Assembly (NCBI RefSeq): GCF_904848185.1
Contig: NC_051045.1
Location: forward strand, 16,247,332-16,311,331
From: Acanthopagrus latus
Taxonomy: Eukaryota; Chordata; Actinopteri; Spariformes; Sparidae
Length of the DNA stretch: 64,000 nucleotides
Direction: 5' to 3'
Shown: positions 13,501 through 26,373 of the stretch, piece after piece
Layout of the letters: each line of letters starts with the position of its first letter
How positions within the stretch are numbered: the stretch's first letter is position 1
Translations under genes and position numbers: made by a program
The notes under the pieces: model-generated
The model's input: the letters and a program-made list of their open reading frames with translations, nothing else
Told to the model about the DNA's origin: nothing
Database searches by the model: none

Positions 13501-16500
13501 TACCCCCCTGCCCAGTTAGTGTCAGTTCAGTGCCACGCTAAAGCTTACACAGGTCTGACGTTTCACCTTCAAGACCCACGTTTTGACCTTTGCTAATCAT
13601 CTGTTATGTGAAAACAGACTTCCACACACAATGGAGGTCACACTAGACAAGCAGTAGAGGAGGTTGTACCACGGTCTATGTCAAAAGTAGTCTGGAGTGA
13701 CTTGCTGGAGAGTAAGCAATAGAGCTGAGAGCAGCAGTGCAGGCAACAGACTCGAGTCAAGCTGTCCTGGACACTGAAGTTTAGAGCCCGTCATGCCATT
13801 TCTCCTACACTGTGCTGTGTACAATGACACAGCAAAATAAAACATGTTACACGGTCATGACTGTTTGATATGCTTTCATGAATGTGTGTCATGTTTAACT
13901 GAAACTCCCATTTGCGTGTAAACTTATTGAGCGGAGGATGCAAAATTAACTTCAGTGTAAAACTAATAATTAAGTTGTATTGTATCTGTCTTTGACCCTC
14001 AGATCTCATAATCTGAACGCTCATCGGGAAAAGAGGGAAGCGCCCGACTTTGGAAGAGAAGGATGGAGGGAGAAGAGAAGATGAAGAAGTATAAAGAGAG
14101 AAACCAAAGTCAGTTACTCCACTCCCCAGTTTCCCTCTATGCGCATCTTGATGTCATCACTGGGCCAGACTTTTCAGTGTACAAACAAGTTTGCGAAGTT
14201 CAAATATCTGCCTAAGATTTAAAGCGCACGGATTAAAGTTTGACAGCAGGCTGGCCACGCCACTGCTCCGACACTGCTCTTGGTACAATGACGCAGAGAT
14301 TAGTGTCTCCTCAACTGATGCCGCTAATCACTGACTTACCGGGGGCAGCTCAAAGTTAGTGTTGGTGTTGTAGTGGACCATATCACATATTGGATATCTT
14401 TTCTTAAATGAAAAGAAATTTCCAGCACCTCTCAGTATAACAACGTGTACTTGAACACCACTTTGAAATGTGAAGCGATAACAAACATGACTGATTTTAC
14501 AAAAACAGGAGCAAAAACCGAACATTATGAGCTTTAAGATGACAGCTATGGGAGGGCTGTAGTATTAGACTGCAGGTGAACATAATAAAAGTGGCCTCAA
14601 AGTTTCCACAGTATGTTTACCACACAATTACAACTGAATTATTAGGACTACTTGAAAGTGACAACAAGCCATCTTGACCAATGTTTTCCTCACTCACACA
14701 TGTAAAGCATGACAAGAATGTAGGCTACCTCATTACTCTGAAATAATCATGCAAGTATTATTTAATAATAAGTAGTACTGAACATGTAGAAACAGTTATG
14801 TAATATTATTTGTGGCTCTACAGTGGCTGTAGTTGGTGGCTCCAAAGTCTAACAAAATAACCTTTATGATAACATCATCAGGGGGACAATAAAGTTAAGT
14901 AGCCAAGCCAAGCAGCCTGGAGAACCAGGTGACAACATGTTTTCACTCCTTTCAAAGACTCCACTCTTTCATCCAAACTGTATCATTTAGATAATAACGG
15001 GGAATAAATCCGAAGCTGCAGTCTGTGGAGACGACCGCATGTGATGTGACGCGACTGACCTGAGGTCCCTGTTGTGGACTCAGCAGGGGAAAATCCCAAC
15101 TCTGGAGGGTCCATTCCATTTACTGCTATCTCAGCTGTTGCTGTGGAGCTGCTGTCATCCAGGGCTGTGAATCCCACAGTGTACTGCTTGCACCCAGCAG
15201 ACAAAGGCTCAGAATAACCTGCAGACAAGGTGAAGAGTCTCATTCAGAACCGACGGCTGATCATTTTTTTGGGCTGCGTCACCATCATCTATTCTGAATG
15301 TCTGTGTGTCCCAGAGTTTGGCTTAAGTTTAGATGTATACAAATGTCTAGGAAAAAAAACCCTGAAAGTGAGAATCTAAGGAAATATTTTGTGTAAACAT
15401 GACAGTAAGTATTGGGTCAATATTCACATCATTAGATATAAATGTAAGTGACCAGTTTTTCACTGACAGCGTTTCTTCCACATTTGAAAGCTCTGAATTA
15501 TAATAAAAAAAATCAGTTGGCGTATCTTACCCTCACTGATGTCTGAGGGGGGCCAATGGGCGCTGGTGGTGACAGCCTCGCTGGAGGCCACAGGCATCTC
15601 CTGCCACACCTTGGCATTTGGGTTCAAGCCGGCGCCCTTAGAGGTGACCTTCAAAGCAGAAACAGCAGGATCAGGGGAGTTCAGTTCGTAACATTAAAAG
15701 CAGAATGACATGTGTATTTCAGCACAAAAACAATGTAGGCAGCGGTTTGCATTAAAAGTGTCCATTATCCAAAGTACACTGCTGCAATCTGATGTTCAAA
15801 GATCTTAAAAGGCAGCTCTATCTGCACTGGAGATCGACACTACATCGAGCATCATGCATTTAATATTCTCGCTAATTCACCTCAGACTTGCAGTCTCATC
15901 TCTGCTTGGCATCAAACTCATTCAACAGACTACCGAAACCAAGATTTTAGATCTGTGCCAAACCATTATCACTAATTTACCTTACAATGTCAACACATCG
16001 AGTTACTTTTGATATCCAATATCAAACCCTGAGCAGTAGCACCGAGCACATCTTCAAAGCATCAAGTAAATCTAATAGTTATTAAGTGTCAGAACCAATG
16101 ACCTTAGGAAATCTACGACCATGAAAGGTGGAAATCTTTGGGGAGCATAACTTTAGGTGACTATGACAATGGACTTGGAAAATACAAAGAAACTTAAGAC
16201 ACATAACAACTTAAAAAGTTGGCAAACTAATAAAACCTGTACAGAGGCATGAATCTCCTTCAGTGTTTGTCAGAAATTGAGATAAAACCTTACCTGTTGT
16301 TGTTCAGGTATACATATCTGTACTGTACGAACCTAAGATCTCAAACAATGTCCCACAGAGGACAGCGGGCACACAAGTTACAGCCGACTATCCAACCATC
16401 ACTACACCTGCTGATTTAATGTCATATTGGGGGCACTTAGTGAAATCACCTGGTGCAAGATTAAAGGGGCGGGAACACCTGCATACCGCTGGGCCTCCAT

Positions 16501-17977
16501 GGCATCTAATCAGAAACCGGAGAAGTACAATTCAGTGTGCCACACAGCGCCCCGTGATCCCCTGTCGACAAAAGAGGCTTGTACCCTGCTAACCTCAAGG
16601 AGGAGAGCGATTATAGAAGCTTTGCATGACCAAAGTGTCCGTGTGGTAATAACTTATTTACAATTTTTGATGCACATGATTATTCAGAGATTGGATGCAA
16701 CTCTCCATATTAAAAACAGGGCTGCTGGCTGGCAGCAGAACTCCTGACCCTGCAGAGATCTGTGGCCAGGAATAGACCACATACTGTACATATTAAAAAG
16801 GCAAACAGACACGGATGTGAACTTGATGTGAACCAACTGTAGGAGAGCAGTGGATGACAGCTGTACACTCACTTTGAAAACACCAATAACTGTCAAATTT
16901 ACCGGCCTGTTGTCCTGACATTGTCACTTGCCCCATGCTAATGGATCACCCTACCAACCCCCCCACCTCTGTTTGCAAAAAGCACTCGGCCTGACAAGTA
17001 CAGCTGCCGGTAAGACACTTCTCTCCACCAGCCAGACGAGAATGGATGCGCCAGACGTGTAGGCCTCGGTGTCATTCAAATTTAAAAACAAAAAAAAAAA
17101 AACAACAGAAGCGCTTGGACATGTATGTGCCGTGCAACTTAGCACATGGTTACAATGCGTGCTTCTGTGTTACAGGCCGTAACGAGCCAAATAATGTCAG
17201 CTGACTGCGCTACGCTGCGCAGCACAGGCCAGGTATTTGCAACGCATGTCACTGCGCTAGCTCAGTTAGCTAGCAGCGCGATTAGCTAACAGATAACGTT
17301 ACCGAAGAAACGTTATCCTCCAGCCGATAATCGAAGCATCGATCACCGACACATTTGGAAAAAAAAAACTCAATCAGCACTTCTCCGGTTCAAACAGCAT
17401 TGTCGTCTGTCTGAAGCTTTAACTCAACTTAAAGACTAGTGATTACTCAGCAAACTACTTAATGAGCTTGCTTGTTGCGGTGGCTAAGCTAGCGGTAGTT
17501 AGCTTTCTGGAGGAGCTGCAGTGGATATCTGGCTAACGACAAGTGTGTAAAATGACCTGCCTGTGCTGGCTGCAAGTTCGTAGTCGGGCAAACGCTGCCA
17601 TATGTGCGGTGTCTGAGACGGTTTTTGCTGAATAATATATATCATTTTACGATTAAGCATCATGAGCGAGCGATTGCGCAAATAGTCACAAAGTCAAGCC
17701 AAGCTTAAACTTAGTAGCTTATTACATGTCTTGTTTGGGTTAATTTTAGCCGCTGCCCAATGAATATCGCCCATCACGCAGAGGGGGGCGTACTGTGCTA
17801 ACAGGTCTCCAGTGAGCTGCAGTCGCAGCTAGCTGGCTAGCTAAAGAAGGCCTCACTCACCATGCCGCCTGACCCTCCCTCGCTCCCCAGTAGAGCCTCG
17901 TCCTTCCCACCGGTCTTCGGTCCGGGATCAGCCTCCTCCTGCAGCAGCGGCGGCTCTCCGCTCTGGTCTGAACTCAT
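7548..17977 (-). CDS. larp4: La-related protein 4 (LARP4)
   Basis: Cytoplasmic RNA-binding protein that binds poly(A) and PABPC1 and stabilises mRNA (known of the family). Minus-strand exons are 17977-17861, 15648-15531, 15218-15060, 13114-13030, 12580-12444, 12354-12251, 12144-12034, 11945-11892, 11783-11574, 11180-11077, 9437-9210, 9131-9077, 8971-8813, 8710-8571, 8460-8256 and 7940-7548. All phases match and give 792 aa. A tryptophan-type PAM2 motif (LNPNAKVWQE, residues ~46-55) opens exon 2. The La motif lies at ~145-225 (RENLSKDLYLMSQMDSDQF) and the RRM-like domain at ~240-320 (NNNWYITFQSDTDAQQ). An RGG/Arg-rich patch and a conserved C-terminal KLSYAEVCQRPPK segment follow. LARP4B is less likely because exon 2 and the PTPYFETPL region follow LARP4. 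The start is the first ATG, in a CpG-rich exon. Confidence 0.94.
8032..8215 (-). ncRNA. Candidate intronic box C/D-type RNA, copy 1 (larp4 intron 15)
   Basis: Most diverged of four related copies, lying alone in the intron between larp4 exons 15 and 16. On the minus strand a box C (ATGATGA, 8211-8205) lies at the 5' end and a box D (CTGA, 8039-8036) at the 3' end, about 175 nt apart. An internal stem (arms 8163-8156 and 8091-8084) has one U-A pair where the other copies have G-C. The terminal stem is weak. The long spacing resembles large C/D RNAs rather than a standard 70-90 nt snoRNA. I do not recognise the family. Confidence 0.45.
10126..10304 (-). ncRNA. Candidate intronic box C/D-type RNA, copy 2 (larp4 intron 10)
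   Basis: Lies between larp4 exons 10 and 11. The terminal stem GACCC/GGGTC (10304-10300 with 10130-10126) is perfect, box D CTGA is at 10134-10131, and the internal 10-bp stem pairs 10251-10242 with 10185-10176. Box C reads GGGATGA (10298-10292), one mismatch from RTGATGA, and an A/T-run interrupts the pyrimidine-rich apical region. This copy may be decaying. Confidence 0.45.
12713..12883 (-). ncRNA. Candidate intronic box C/D-type RNA, copy 3 (larp4 intron 4)
   Basis: Best-formed copy, between larp4 exons 4 and 5. In the transcript sense it has a 5-bp terminal stem GACCC/GGGTC (12883-12879 with 12717-12713), box C ATGATGA (12877-12871), an internal stem CTGGCTTTGG/CCAAAGTCAG (12830-12821 with 12772-12763) capped by a pyrimidine-rich loop, and box D CTGA (12721-12718). 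The segment just before box D (GTTCAGATTATGAGAT) is almost invariant among copies, as expected of a guide element. No open reading frame is conserved. Confidence 0.55.
13994..14166 (-). ncRNA. Candidate intronic box C/D-type RNA, copy 4 (larp4 intron 3)
   Basis: Lies between larp4 exons 3 and 4. Box C is a perfect GTGATGA (14160-14154) and box D is CTGA (14002-13999). The terminal stem is GGCCC/GGGTC with one G-U pair. The internal stem is CTGACTTTGG/CCAAAGTCGG (14113-14104 with 14053-14044); relative to copy 3, one G-U pair has become A-U and one U-A has become U-G, so pairing is kept. Homology with copy 3 extends outside the RNA into the flank. Confidence 0.55.
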
Positions 17978-18470
17978 CAGCCGCTCCTGACTCACTTCCA
18001 CCCCGTCGCGTTCTCCCGGCCCCCACCTGCCACCACCTCCTCTTTGCGAAAAAGCGGCTGGTTTCAGCAGTCAGTCTGGTTCTCTCCTGTTTGACTGGAT
18101 TGGCGAGCGGCACACTGAAACTAGCTTAATAGCTAGCTAGCCGGCTAGCAGGTGTGCTACAGACTGAGGCTAACGACCTAGCGTGCTATGAATCAACGGA
18201 GCGGGCTAACGCCAGCTAGCTCAATGAATCAAACTCACACGCTAAGATACTAATGGTATAAGCGATGCCAAACCATGACTCTTCTCAGACCACAGTCTCC
18301 GCTGGCGTTTCATCGATTATTACAGCACACACCGGGTTCGTGAGGCGCATTCCTAACCGGGCGACCGGAGCGGACACTGGGGACACGCACCCTTCCACAG
18401 CGCAGGCACACAGTCCGCCGACGTCCCGGCTGCCACCGCGAGTTCTCGGTGACCTCTGCAGAAACCATTT
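17861..18470 (-). promoter_or_regulatory. larp4: larp4 first exon and CpG-rich promoter
   Basis: CpG and GC content rise sharply from the first coding exon (17977-17861) to about 18470, as in a housekeeping promoter. No TATA box was seen at a sensible distance. The transcription start is not resolved. Confidence 0.45.
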
Positions 18471-18499
18471 CCTCTTCCTTTTCCGGATTCACCCTGTAG

Positions 18500-20070
18500 T
18501 TTTATACAGTATGTGTTGGTGCATTGGAGTCCTTTATTACAGTATGCATACGTCGAGGAGTACATAATGTAAAAAACCTGTTGTGTGTTATTCTTGTTAT
18601 AATGAGAAAAGGAACATATCATCGACTTTTATATGAAGTTGCAGTGCTCCATTATATTAATGTTTTCCCAATGACACAGATTTTTTTTTTTTCATGATTA
18701 ATCATTTAGCCTTTAAAATATAATTCCAGAGCGAGTGTCTTCTTCTAGCCCCCCCCCCCCCCAAACTCAAAGACTCTTCATTTATCATCATAAATGACAA
18801 AGAAAAGCATCTGAAAAGCTGGAACGATTTATGGATTATGAAAGTAGTTGACAATTAATGTTCTCTCAGTCGCCTGAATAATTAATCAATCAATTGCAGC
18901 TTTAATTAAAAAAAACAAAAAAAAACAAAACTGTATATATCTCCAAACTTGGACTATTTTACCCTTCAGAGCGGTTGTGATCATGTAGATACTATTCAGT
19001 ATTCAGATTATGACACGTTTGTTTGTGTCCCCTCCATTAATAACATATGCAAATGTTTATGTGACACTTTTTATAGGTCAGTGGGTATCTTTAGTATGAG
19101 TGCTCATAAAGCGTGGTCCGTGACAACCTTCAGCTTTAATGAGCTCTTGTGTGGCATCAAAAGAAAAGGAGAGCTGTGATGTAATCAGTTTTTTCCGACT
19201 TGAGATGCAATCAGGAACATGAGATAAGCTGCTGAAAACACTTGAATTAACCCGAAGAGGCTGTTCAAAGATAGGCCACAGATAGCTGTATTTTATTGGA
19301 TTATCAGTGTAGTAGATAAACATGGCTCTGCTGCTCACGTTCCTTACTGAGAGTCTGTTGACTTTGTCCTAACCTGACTGAGAATTTACATGGAAATATG
19401 ATACATGTCATGTCATGTAGTGACAGATTTAGCTACGTGTTTTTTAGCTAAACACACCATCAGCTAAGTGAAATTAAACTTCTACTTGGATTCAAAGCAT
19501 CATGCGCAATTTTCTTTGTACCTGTAAACAATTTAACCAAAATTTTCACACCAATAAATATATGAAAGTCCCCCCGTGTCACATAGTTTACATTTGATCA
19601 TGATTAAATGCATTACGCCTTTTGCTTGTTTGTGTTATGTGTGATTAGAAAGTTTAACTTCCCATTTTCTCTAGCGGTGGTTGTCATGTTTTTATTGTGG
19701 GCATCCACCACTGGTGTGACATGTCGCTCTGTCTCTGTTTTCCCTTATTTCAACTTTTCTTACTTCCTTCTATGCAATTGTGGATTTCTTATTCAATTTG
19801 GTGTAATTTTTAAATATCTTAAACATACTACAGTGACAATGTGTGCTTGTGATACATACAGTAGAAACAAAGAAAAAAAAATCTTAGGTATACCTTTAAA
19901 GCTTTTACCTAAAGCACAGCAACATGTTCGAAACCAGGAAATAAACAACCCAAACCTTCGTTTGCGGGTAATCTATTAACATGCTCAACATATACTGTGT
20001 AATGTATGTAAATCAATAAGATTTTTATCATAATTGTTTACCAATAATTTTAAAAAAAGCACAAACAATT
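18500..20070. other. Intergenic spacer, larp4 promoter to pfkm 3' end
   Basis: AT-rich sequence with homopolymer runs (T-run near 18680, C-run near 18751-18762). Open frames here are short and match nothing I know. No RNA gene or structured repeat was found. Confidence 0.45.
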
Positions 20071-20282
20071 CAGTTTTTTCAGATATAACTTTAATCAGTC
20101 TCTTGATATCTGCGGTTTTTGAAGAATGTATTTACTGAGAGTTTTAAGAGTTGTAAGCTGTGTGTGAACAGAACATTTCATTTGTATGAGGAAGAACATA
20201 TATAAGACAGCAGCTCCTTTCACCAAGGCATGTTGACGGGTAGTCGGACCAGACAAGTACTTTGTAGTGGAACAGACTGAGC
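20070..20282 (-). other. pfkm: pfkm 3' UTR with ATTAAA signal
   Basis: The stop codon is at 20285-20283. A minus-strand ATTAAA (TTTAAT at 20090-20095 on the plus strand) lies about 190 nt downstream and would give a short 3' UTR. Longer forms cannot be excluded. Confidence 0.5.
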
Positions 20283-22530
20283 CTATTTCCCAAGAGGACT
20301 CCTCTTTTTGATCACATGCTCCATGTCGGTGTGCTCGGATGTGTCCAGCTTGATGTCGTACTTGGCCAGGATCTTCATGATGGGCCTGATCTTCAGCCAC
20401 CACTGTGTCTTGGGGATGCGGTGCCTGAAGCAGACAGAGGACGGATCACACCTTGTATTCACCATTAAAAACACACTTAATGTGACACTGAGCAGCGCAA
20501 ATCTCACTCGAAATCTGTGTCTTCCTTCAGGTCAGCGAGAGGCTGGAAGGTGAGCGCCCTCTTCCTCATGCCCAGCACACAGGCGGAGTCTGGTGTGTTG
20601 GCGAAGATACGACCTGGTGGACACAGGAAGTGAAACAGCTCAGTTAGCCGACATGAAATATCATTACTATCAGCCATCAAAAACAGTTGATTATCAATAC
20701 CTTCATGTAAAGGGTAATTCCACCAATTGTCCACATTAAGGTGTGTTTACAGGTCTTGGGGAGAACTTCTGCATATGTGAACAAGTAGTATAAAGCCTTT
20801 TGTAGCTCCAGAGGAAGCTGCGCGTAACCTTAAAAAATAGCCTCGAGTGTATTGTTCAGTAGCTATGTTGAATTGTGGGTGATGTAGGCTTGGGTATGGG
20901 CAGGATTTTGAAAAGAAAGAAGAATACATGCAATAAAAAAGCTGATATGCTGTATTAATTGTGATCATTTGCTTTTAAACCATGAGTCCAACAGTGTTGT
21001 AGGATTACAATGAAGACCCATCAACTTATATCTTCTTTTTTAGTTTTAGGCCAACATACCGTGTCTGTAGCACTCCTTGAGTTTCTCTGTCAGCCACAGA
21101 ACAGACTTGGCACCCATCTTTGTGCCAAAGTTTCTGTCGAAGGGCGTTGGAGTGCCACCCTGAAGTCAATAAAGGACAGTCAAGGTGTGTTATTGATTAG
21201 ATACTGCAACATAGACGTAGTTCTTGGTTTTGGATCAGACGCCTTACAAACCTGCTGCATGTGGCCGAGAACGTTCTTACGGCAGTCAAAGACGCCTTTG
21301 CCCTCCTCTGAGTACAGGTTGAAGATGAAGTCGGTGGTATAGTTGGCATTAGATTTCTCGTTCCTATTGCAAAATGAACAGAGGCAAATTGAAGGAATGT
21401 GGATTTATAACTGGCTCATGTGCTTCCAGGGTATGAGTAATAGTCCTTCTTTTCTGGGTTTCAGAAGAAAGCATTCACCCACCTGACTCAAACCTACCTA
21501 AGAATCAAGCCTCTCTTCACTGTTGTCTTCATCTTCTCCAAAAGATGCTGAACGTTCACCTAGAGACCAATTCCAAAGATCACAGTCAGAACACGTCCCC
21601 GTTTACACACTGGAAAAACAGGTCCTGTCGTCAGCTCACCTCCAGGTCTTTAATGGCAAATTTTTCCTCAAAGATATAGGCGGCGTCGGCTCCAGCTGCC
21701 AGACCTGCCATGGTGGCCAAGTAGCCACAGTATCCACCCATAGTCTCAACAATGAACACGCGACGCTTGGTCCCTGCTGCAGACTGCTTGATTCTGTCAC
21801 AGGTCTGCAGAGAGAAACATGGAAGAAATGCAATTAATCTGTTTTTTTTCTTGTGCGGTTAGGGGGGATATGTGTCTATATCTGCTGTTTGAGCCACTTA
21901 CAGAGGTGATGGTGTTGAGGGCAGTGTCAGCGCCAATGCTGAAGTCAGAGCCGGGGACGTTGTTGGAGACGGTGGCGGGGATAACCACTATGGGAATGCA
22001 CATCTCTTCATATTTCTCTCTAGCCTGAACCATCTCCAGACCCCCGACATACGCCTGCAGCAGAAAGAAATGGAGATCAGTTTGTTTTCAGGAAAAGGAA
22101 AGGTCAGTATTTACGGTTTGAGAAGAGACAAACTGGTTGACACCTCTTACCTCAAATCCACCAATGATCACCAGAGCATGGATGTTGAACTTGGCAATGT
22201 TCTGGCTGATTTCCTCCAACATCTTACCCGGCTGAGATCTTTGGAATACAGAGACAAATTAACTAGTAACACAATTCGTGGTTTTTACAACCAAAGCTGC
22301 AACACTGGGAACCAAATCTCGTGTTTTACCTCTTGGTGCCCAACATCGAGCCTCCCTTTCCTGTCCAGCCACTCACTGAAGTCCAGGTGATAGGCTCAAT
22401 CTGTAGTGAGGAAAAAAACCCTCATAATTTCCTCCTGGATTCTTTGCTTCAAGATTTTCATCTGTTTTTGCCTCACCCAAAACAGTTAGAGCAGCATTTT
22501 TCCTACTCTTTGCACAGATCTCACCAAATC

Positions 22531-22564
<34 letters not shown>

Positions 22565-24406
22565 CGTCTGGAGGGAGGAAGATGTTCCCGTACCTGTCCC
22601 TGAGCCAGGCCATCAAAGCCGTCATGGATGGCCAACATGGTGTGACCCTGGATGATGCCCATCCTGACTGCTGCACGGACAGCAGCATTCATACCAGCGC
22701 AGGGAGCACCGATGTTCATGATGGCAACGTTGATGTTGCTCTAGTCAGTCAGAGAGAGGTTTATTAAGGATTATTTATGATAAAGAAAAATCTGTTTTCA
22801 AATGTGACGAGGGTTTTACCTTCACATCTGGAGGGTTGATGTGAGCCAGCATCTTGTATGTGTTCCAGTTGTTTTCAAAACTCCTGCACATCATAAATAA
22901 GGTTCAGTGTTGGTGGGTCAGAGCTGCATTATGAGCTAAAACATAATATATGCTTTTATTTTTAATAGTGGTATTATATTATGCATTTTCCTCTCCTTCA
23001 GTGTGTTGTATACATTCTTGAGCATGTAAACAGAAAGTCCTCTCCCACAGAAGACACTGCTCCTGAAACGCCTTGTCAGCAGTCCGGCCTTTAATTTTGT
23101 GACTTTGTGACATCACACTACATCATCATCTGCATAATTTAAGCCTGCTGGCTACATTGAAACATTATTATTAATTAGGTACAGTTACTCTATTGTTAGT
23201 GGCTGTGCTGGCTCAGGTGTGTGTAAGCTGACCAATCAGAGCAGACTGGGTGTTCAGAGGGCCTTAAAAAGACAGGAGCTAAAACACAGCGTTTCCTGAC
23301 AGAGGGTGGGATACAGCACTGGAGCACCTGATAGTGTGAGAACACTGATGTGTTTTTGGAGCATTAAAGCATGTAAACCTACTCTAGTCATATCCCAAAA
23401 TAAAATTATGAACCTGAACATGCGCATAATATGTCTCCTTTAGGAAAATACTTACTTTCCTCTGAGCTTGATGGCATCCTCAAATCTGCCCTCAGCCATG
23501 GCGGCGGTCACATCTTTGGTCTGTAGCACAAAGAGCAATGTCAGTGAATATCCTCCACAAAAGGTACTAGGACCCGACTAAAACCTGGTAGAAGACATTG
23601 TGACATACCACTTGCACACACTCCATGAGTGGCAGCCTGACCGCCTGGTTTCCGGACAGGCTGACCACACAGGCAGGAGTGTCAGGAGTGGCCTCCAGCA
23701 GCGCCATCACCGCCTCCACACCCATCCTGCTGCCCTGTACGACACACAACATTTAGATCATCAGGTGTGCGTGTGTGTCTGTACATCGTCCTTTATAGCC
23801 GTTTTGGTTGTTATATTGAGATGTTTACCAGGATTCTGTCAAAGGCGGAGGGTGTTCCTCCTCTCTGTACGTGTCCAAGAACAGTCGTGCGAGTATCAAA
23901 ACCAAGCCTGTCAGTCACCAGCTGGAGACAAATAAACCCACCTATTAGAATTAGTACCTATCCTGTCTGTGCAACCACACTGATAACAGAAAGAGGGGCT
24001 TGCCTTTTTGATCTGTTCAGATGTAATTGGTTTGCCATCTCTTGACATGGCACCCTCAGCCACAATAATCACGTTCAGGCGAGATCCTCTTGCCCTTTGC
24101 TACAGAAACAATCAGAGGAATAAACATGAATTTCTGCATTCCGAATGACACATGGAGTGGTGTTTAACAGCAGGCTAGGGGGCAAACAAAGACACACATA
24201 CGTTTGTCAGCCTCCTGCACAAGTGGTCCTCCCAGCCCTCATCTGGGGGCATCTCTGGAATGAAGACCCAGTCTGCACCGCAGGCCAGAGCCGTCACCAG
24301 AGCCAGGTACCTGCAGACAACAAGATAAATCCATTTACCAGCAACATCGCTACAAATGAAACAGTATTTTGCAGAGCAAAGTGGAGGCATTATGTTAACT
24401 TGTGGA

Positions 24407-24504
<98 letters not shown>

Positions 24505-26338
24505 TACTGACCCACAGTGTCTGCCCATCACTTCCAGGATAAATGTCCTCTGGTGGCTGTGGATGAACAGAGAGTATTTTGTGAAAACAATAAAGAATAT
24601 TTTGTATCAGATTGAAGTATCCAAACACACATTCACTTCTACTGTTTACTGCCACTGCAATGATCTCATTCAGACAGATTTCAGACTATCAAATACTGAA
24701 GTGAATCCTCTCCATCACTGTCTGCACAGAAGGAGGGTCTCAGTGATGTCTGACCTCTGTGCGGTTGTGGTGATGGCGTCCACCACCTCGATGATGCGGT
24801 GCAGGGCGGAGTCGGTGCCGATGGTCATGTCGGTGCCGCAGAAGTCGTTGTCGATGGAGCCCACCATGCCTACGATATTGAGGTGGGAAGACTGCCTGGC
24901 TTCTGCATCAGTAATCTTGCCTACAGAAAATGAAACAAAGAGAGTCAGAGAAGGTACCGCTGATAAAAAAAACATAATGATATCATAATATCACTTCTAT
25001 GTTTGTCTGTTTACCAGCTTTGACGAGGTCGGCCAGCAGTCCGCTCCACTCAGTCCTGAACTCATTGGCTCCAGTCAGACTGCCGTCGCCTCCGATCACA
25101 CACAGGTTGGTGATGCCCAGCTTCACCAGGTTGCGAGCTGCCGTCATGCGACCCTCTCTGGAGCGGAAGTCCTTACAGCGGGCGCTGCCAATGACTGTAC
25201 CTCCCTGACACATAGAGAAGAGGAGCTGTTTTCAATTCAGTCACTGATACAGAAATGTTGTTCTAAAGCTGTCATAATGAGGCATTGATTGTTGACATTT
25301 AAATCCACAGAGTTGCACGCAAAACATAATCATGTCTGTGGTCTGATGTGCATCAGTGCAGCTTTTCAGCACTGTGAAATTAGACTCTTGAAGATGCCTT
25401 GAAGTCACACTGTGCATTTTGCATTGCACTGAGTAAATGAGGTCAGCGCTTAAGAAGTGATATCCCAGAAATCTGTCATGGCTCTCTCCCACTCCTTTGC
25501 TGACTTTCACACACATCATTAATCTTAGCATGTCAAACCGTCTCCAGTGCCAGGCCTCTTTATTTTGACAACGCCAGCAACAGGAATTTGAATCACAAGC
25601 CTCATGGTTTTATTTAATCTCCATCACCTTTCAGTCACAGGGCTGAAGCCAACATTTAACATCACCACTCAAAAATCAGTTTCTCATGTGATCAGAGCTC
25701 GTGAGACGCAATGGAAGTTCTCGGCTCCAAGTGGAGAAGGTTTGGTTAAAGGTTAAAGGATCAGTTTATCCAAACGGCACCAAACAGACCTTCTCCTTCA
25801 CCTCTTAGAAAAACTATTGCATTTACAGAAAAGCCTCAGAATTGAGTTTCAGATCAATGTATTTTATCACAAAGGTAAGAGAACGAGCGAATAAACTCCA
25901 GTCAGCTGCCCAACAATGATAATCCTTCATCTTAGTACAGATGTTGACACATTTATATTTATCATGAGTACTTAAACCAAAACCTGACAAATTCCACACA
26001 ATCTATGAGGCGATGTACAGTCAGAGAAATCTTCTGGAATCCTTTTATATAAATGACTTTAACTCATTAAAAGTCTGTGCACAAGACTACTTTTTTCTTT
26101 CTTTCTTTCTTTCTTTGTAATATATTCATTATCTCTTTTTGTCTTTGTTGCCTGTTTGATGCCTGTTTTGCCTGTCTAAGCAGTATAGTTATTGTGAATA
26201 ATTAGTCCTTGTGAGTGTGGATGGAGGGGATTGAGGATATTTAAAAACCCTTAATTCCCAGTGTTTTCTGTCAAACCTGTACTAAAACTGTTAAATCTGT
26301 ATTAAAACTAAAAACATTTTTAAAAAATGTTTCCCAAA

Positions 26339-26373
<35 letters not shown>

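Noticed and set aside
24356..24988. 210-aa open frame with a poly-His/Thr stretch
   Set aside because: It reads through a (CA)n microsatellite and antisense to pfkm exons; the protein sequence is an artefact.
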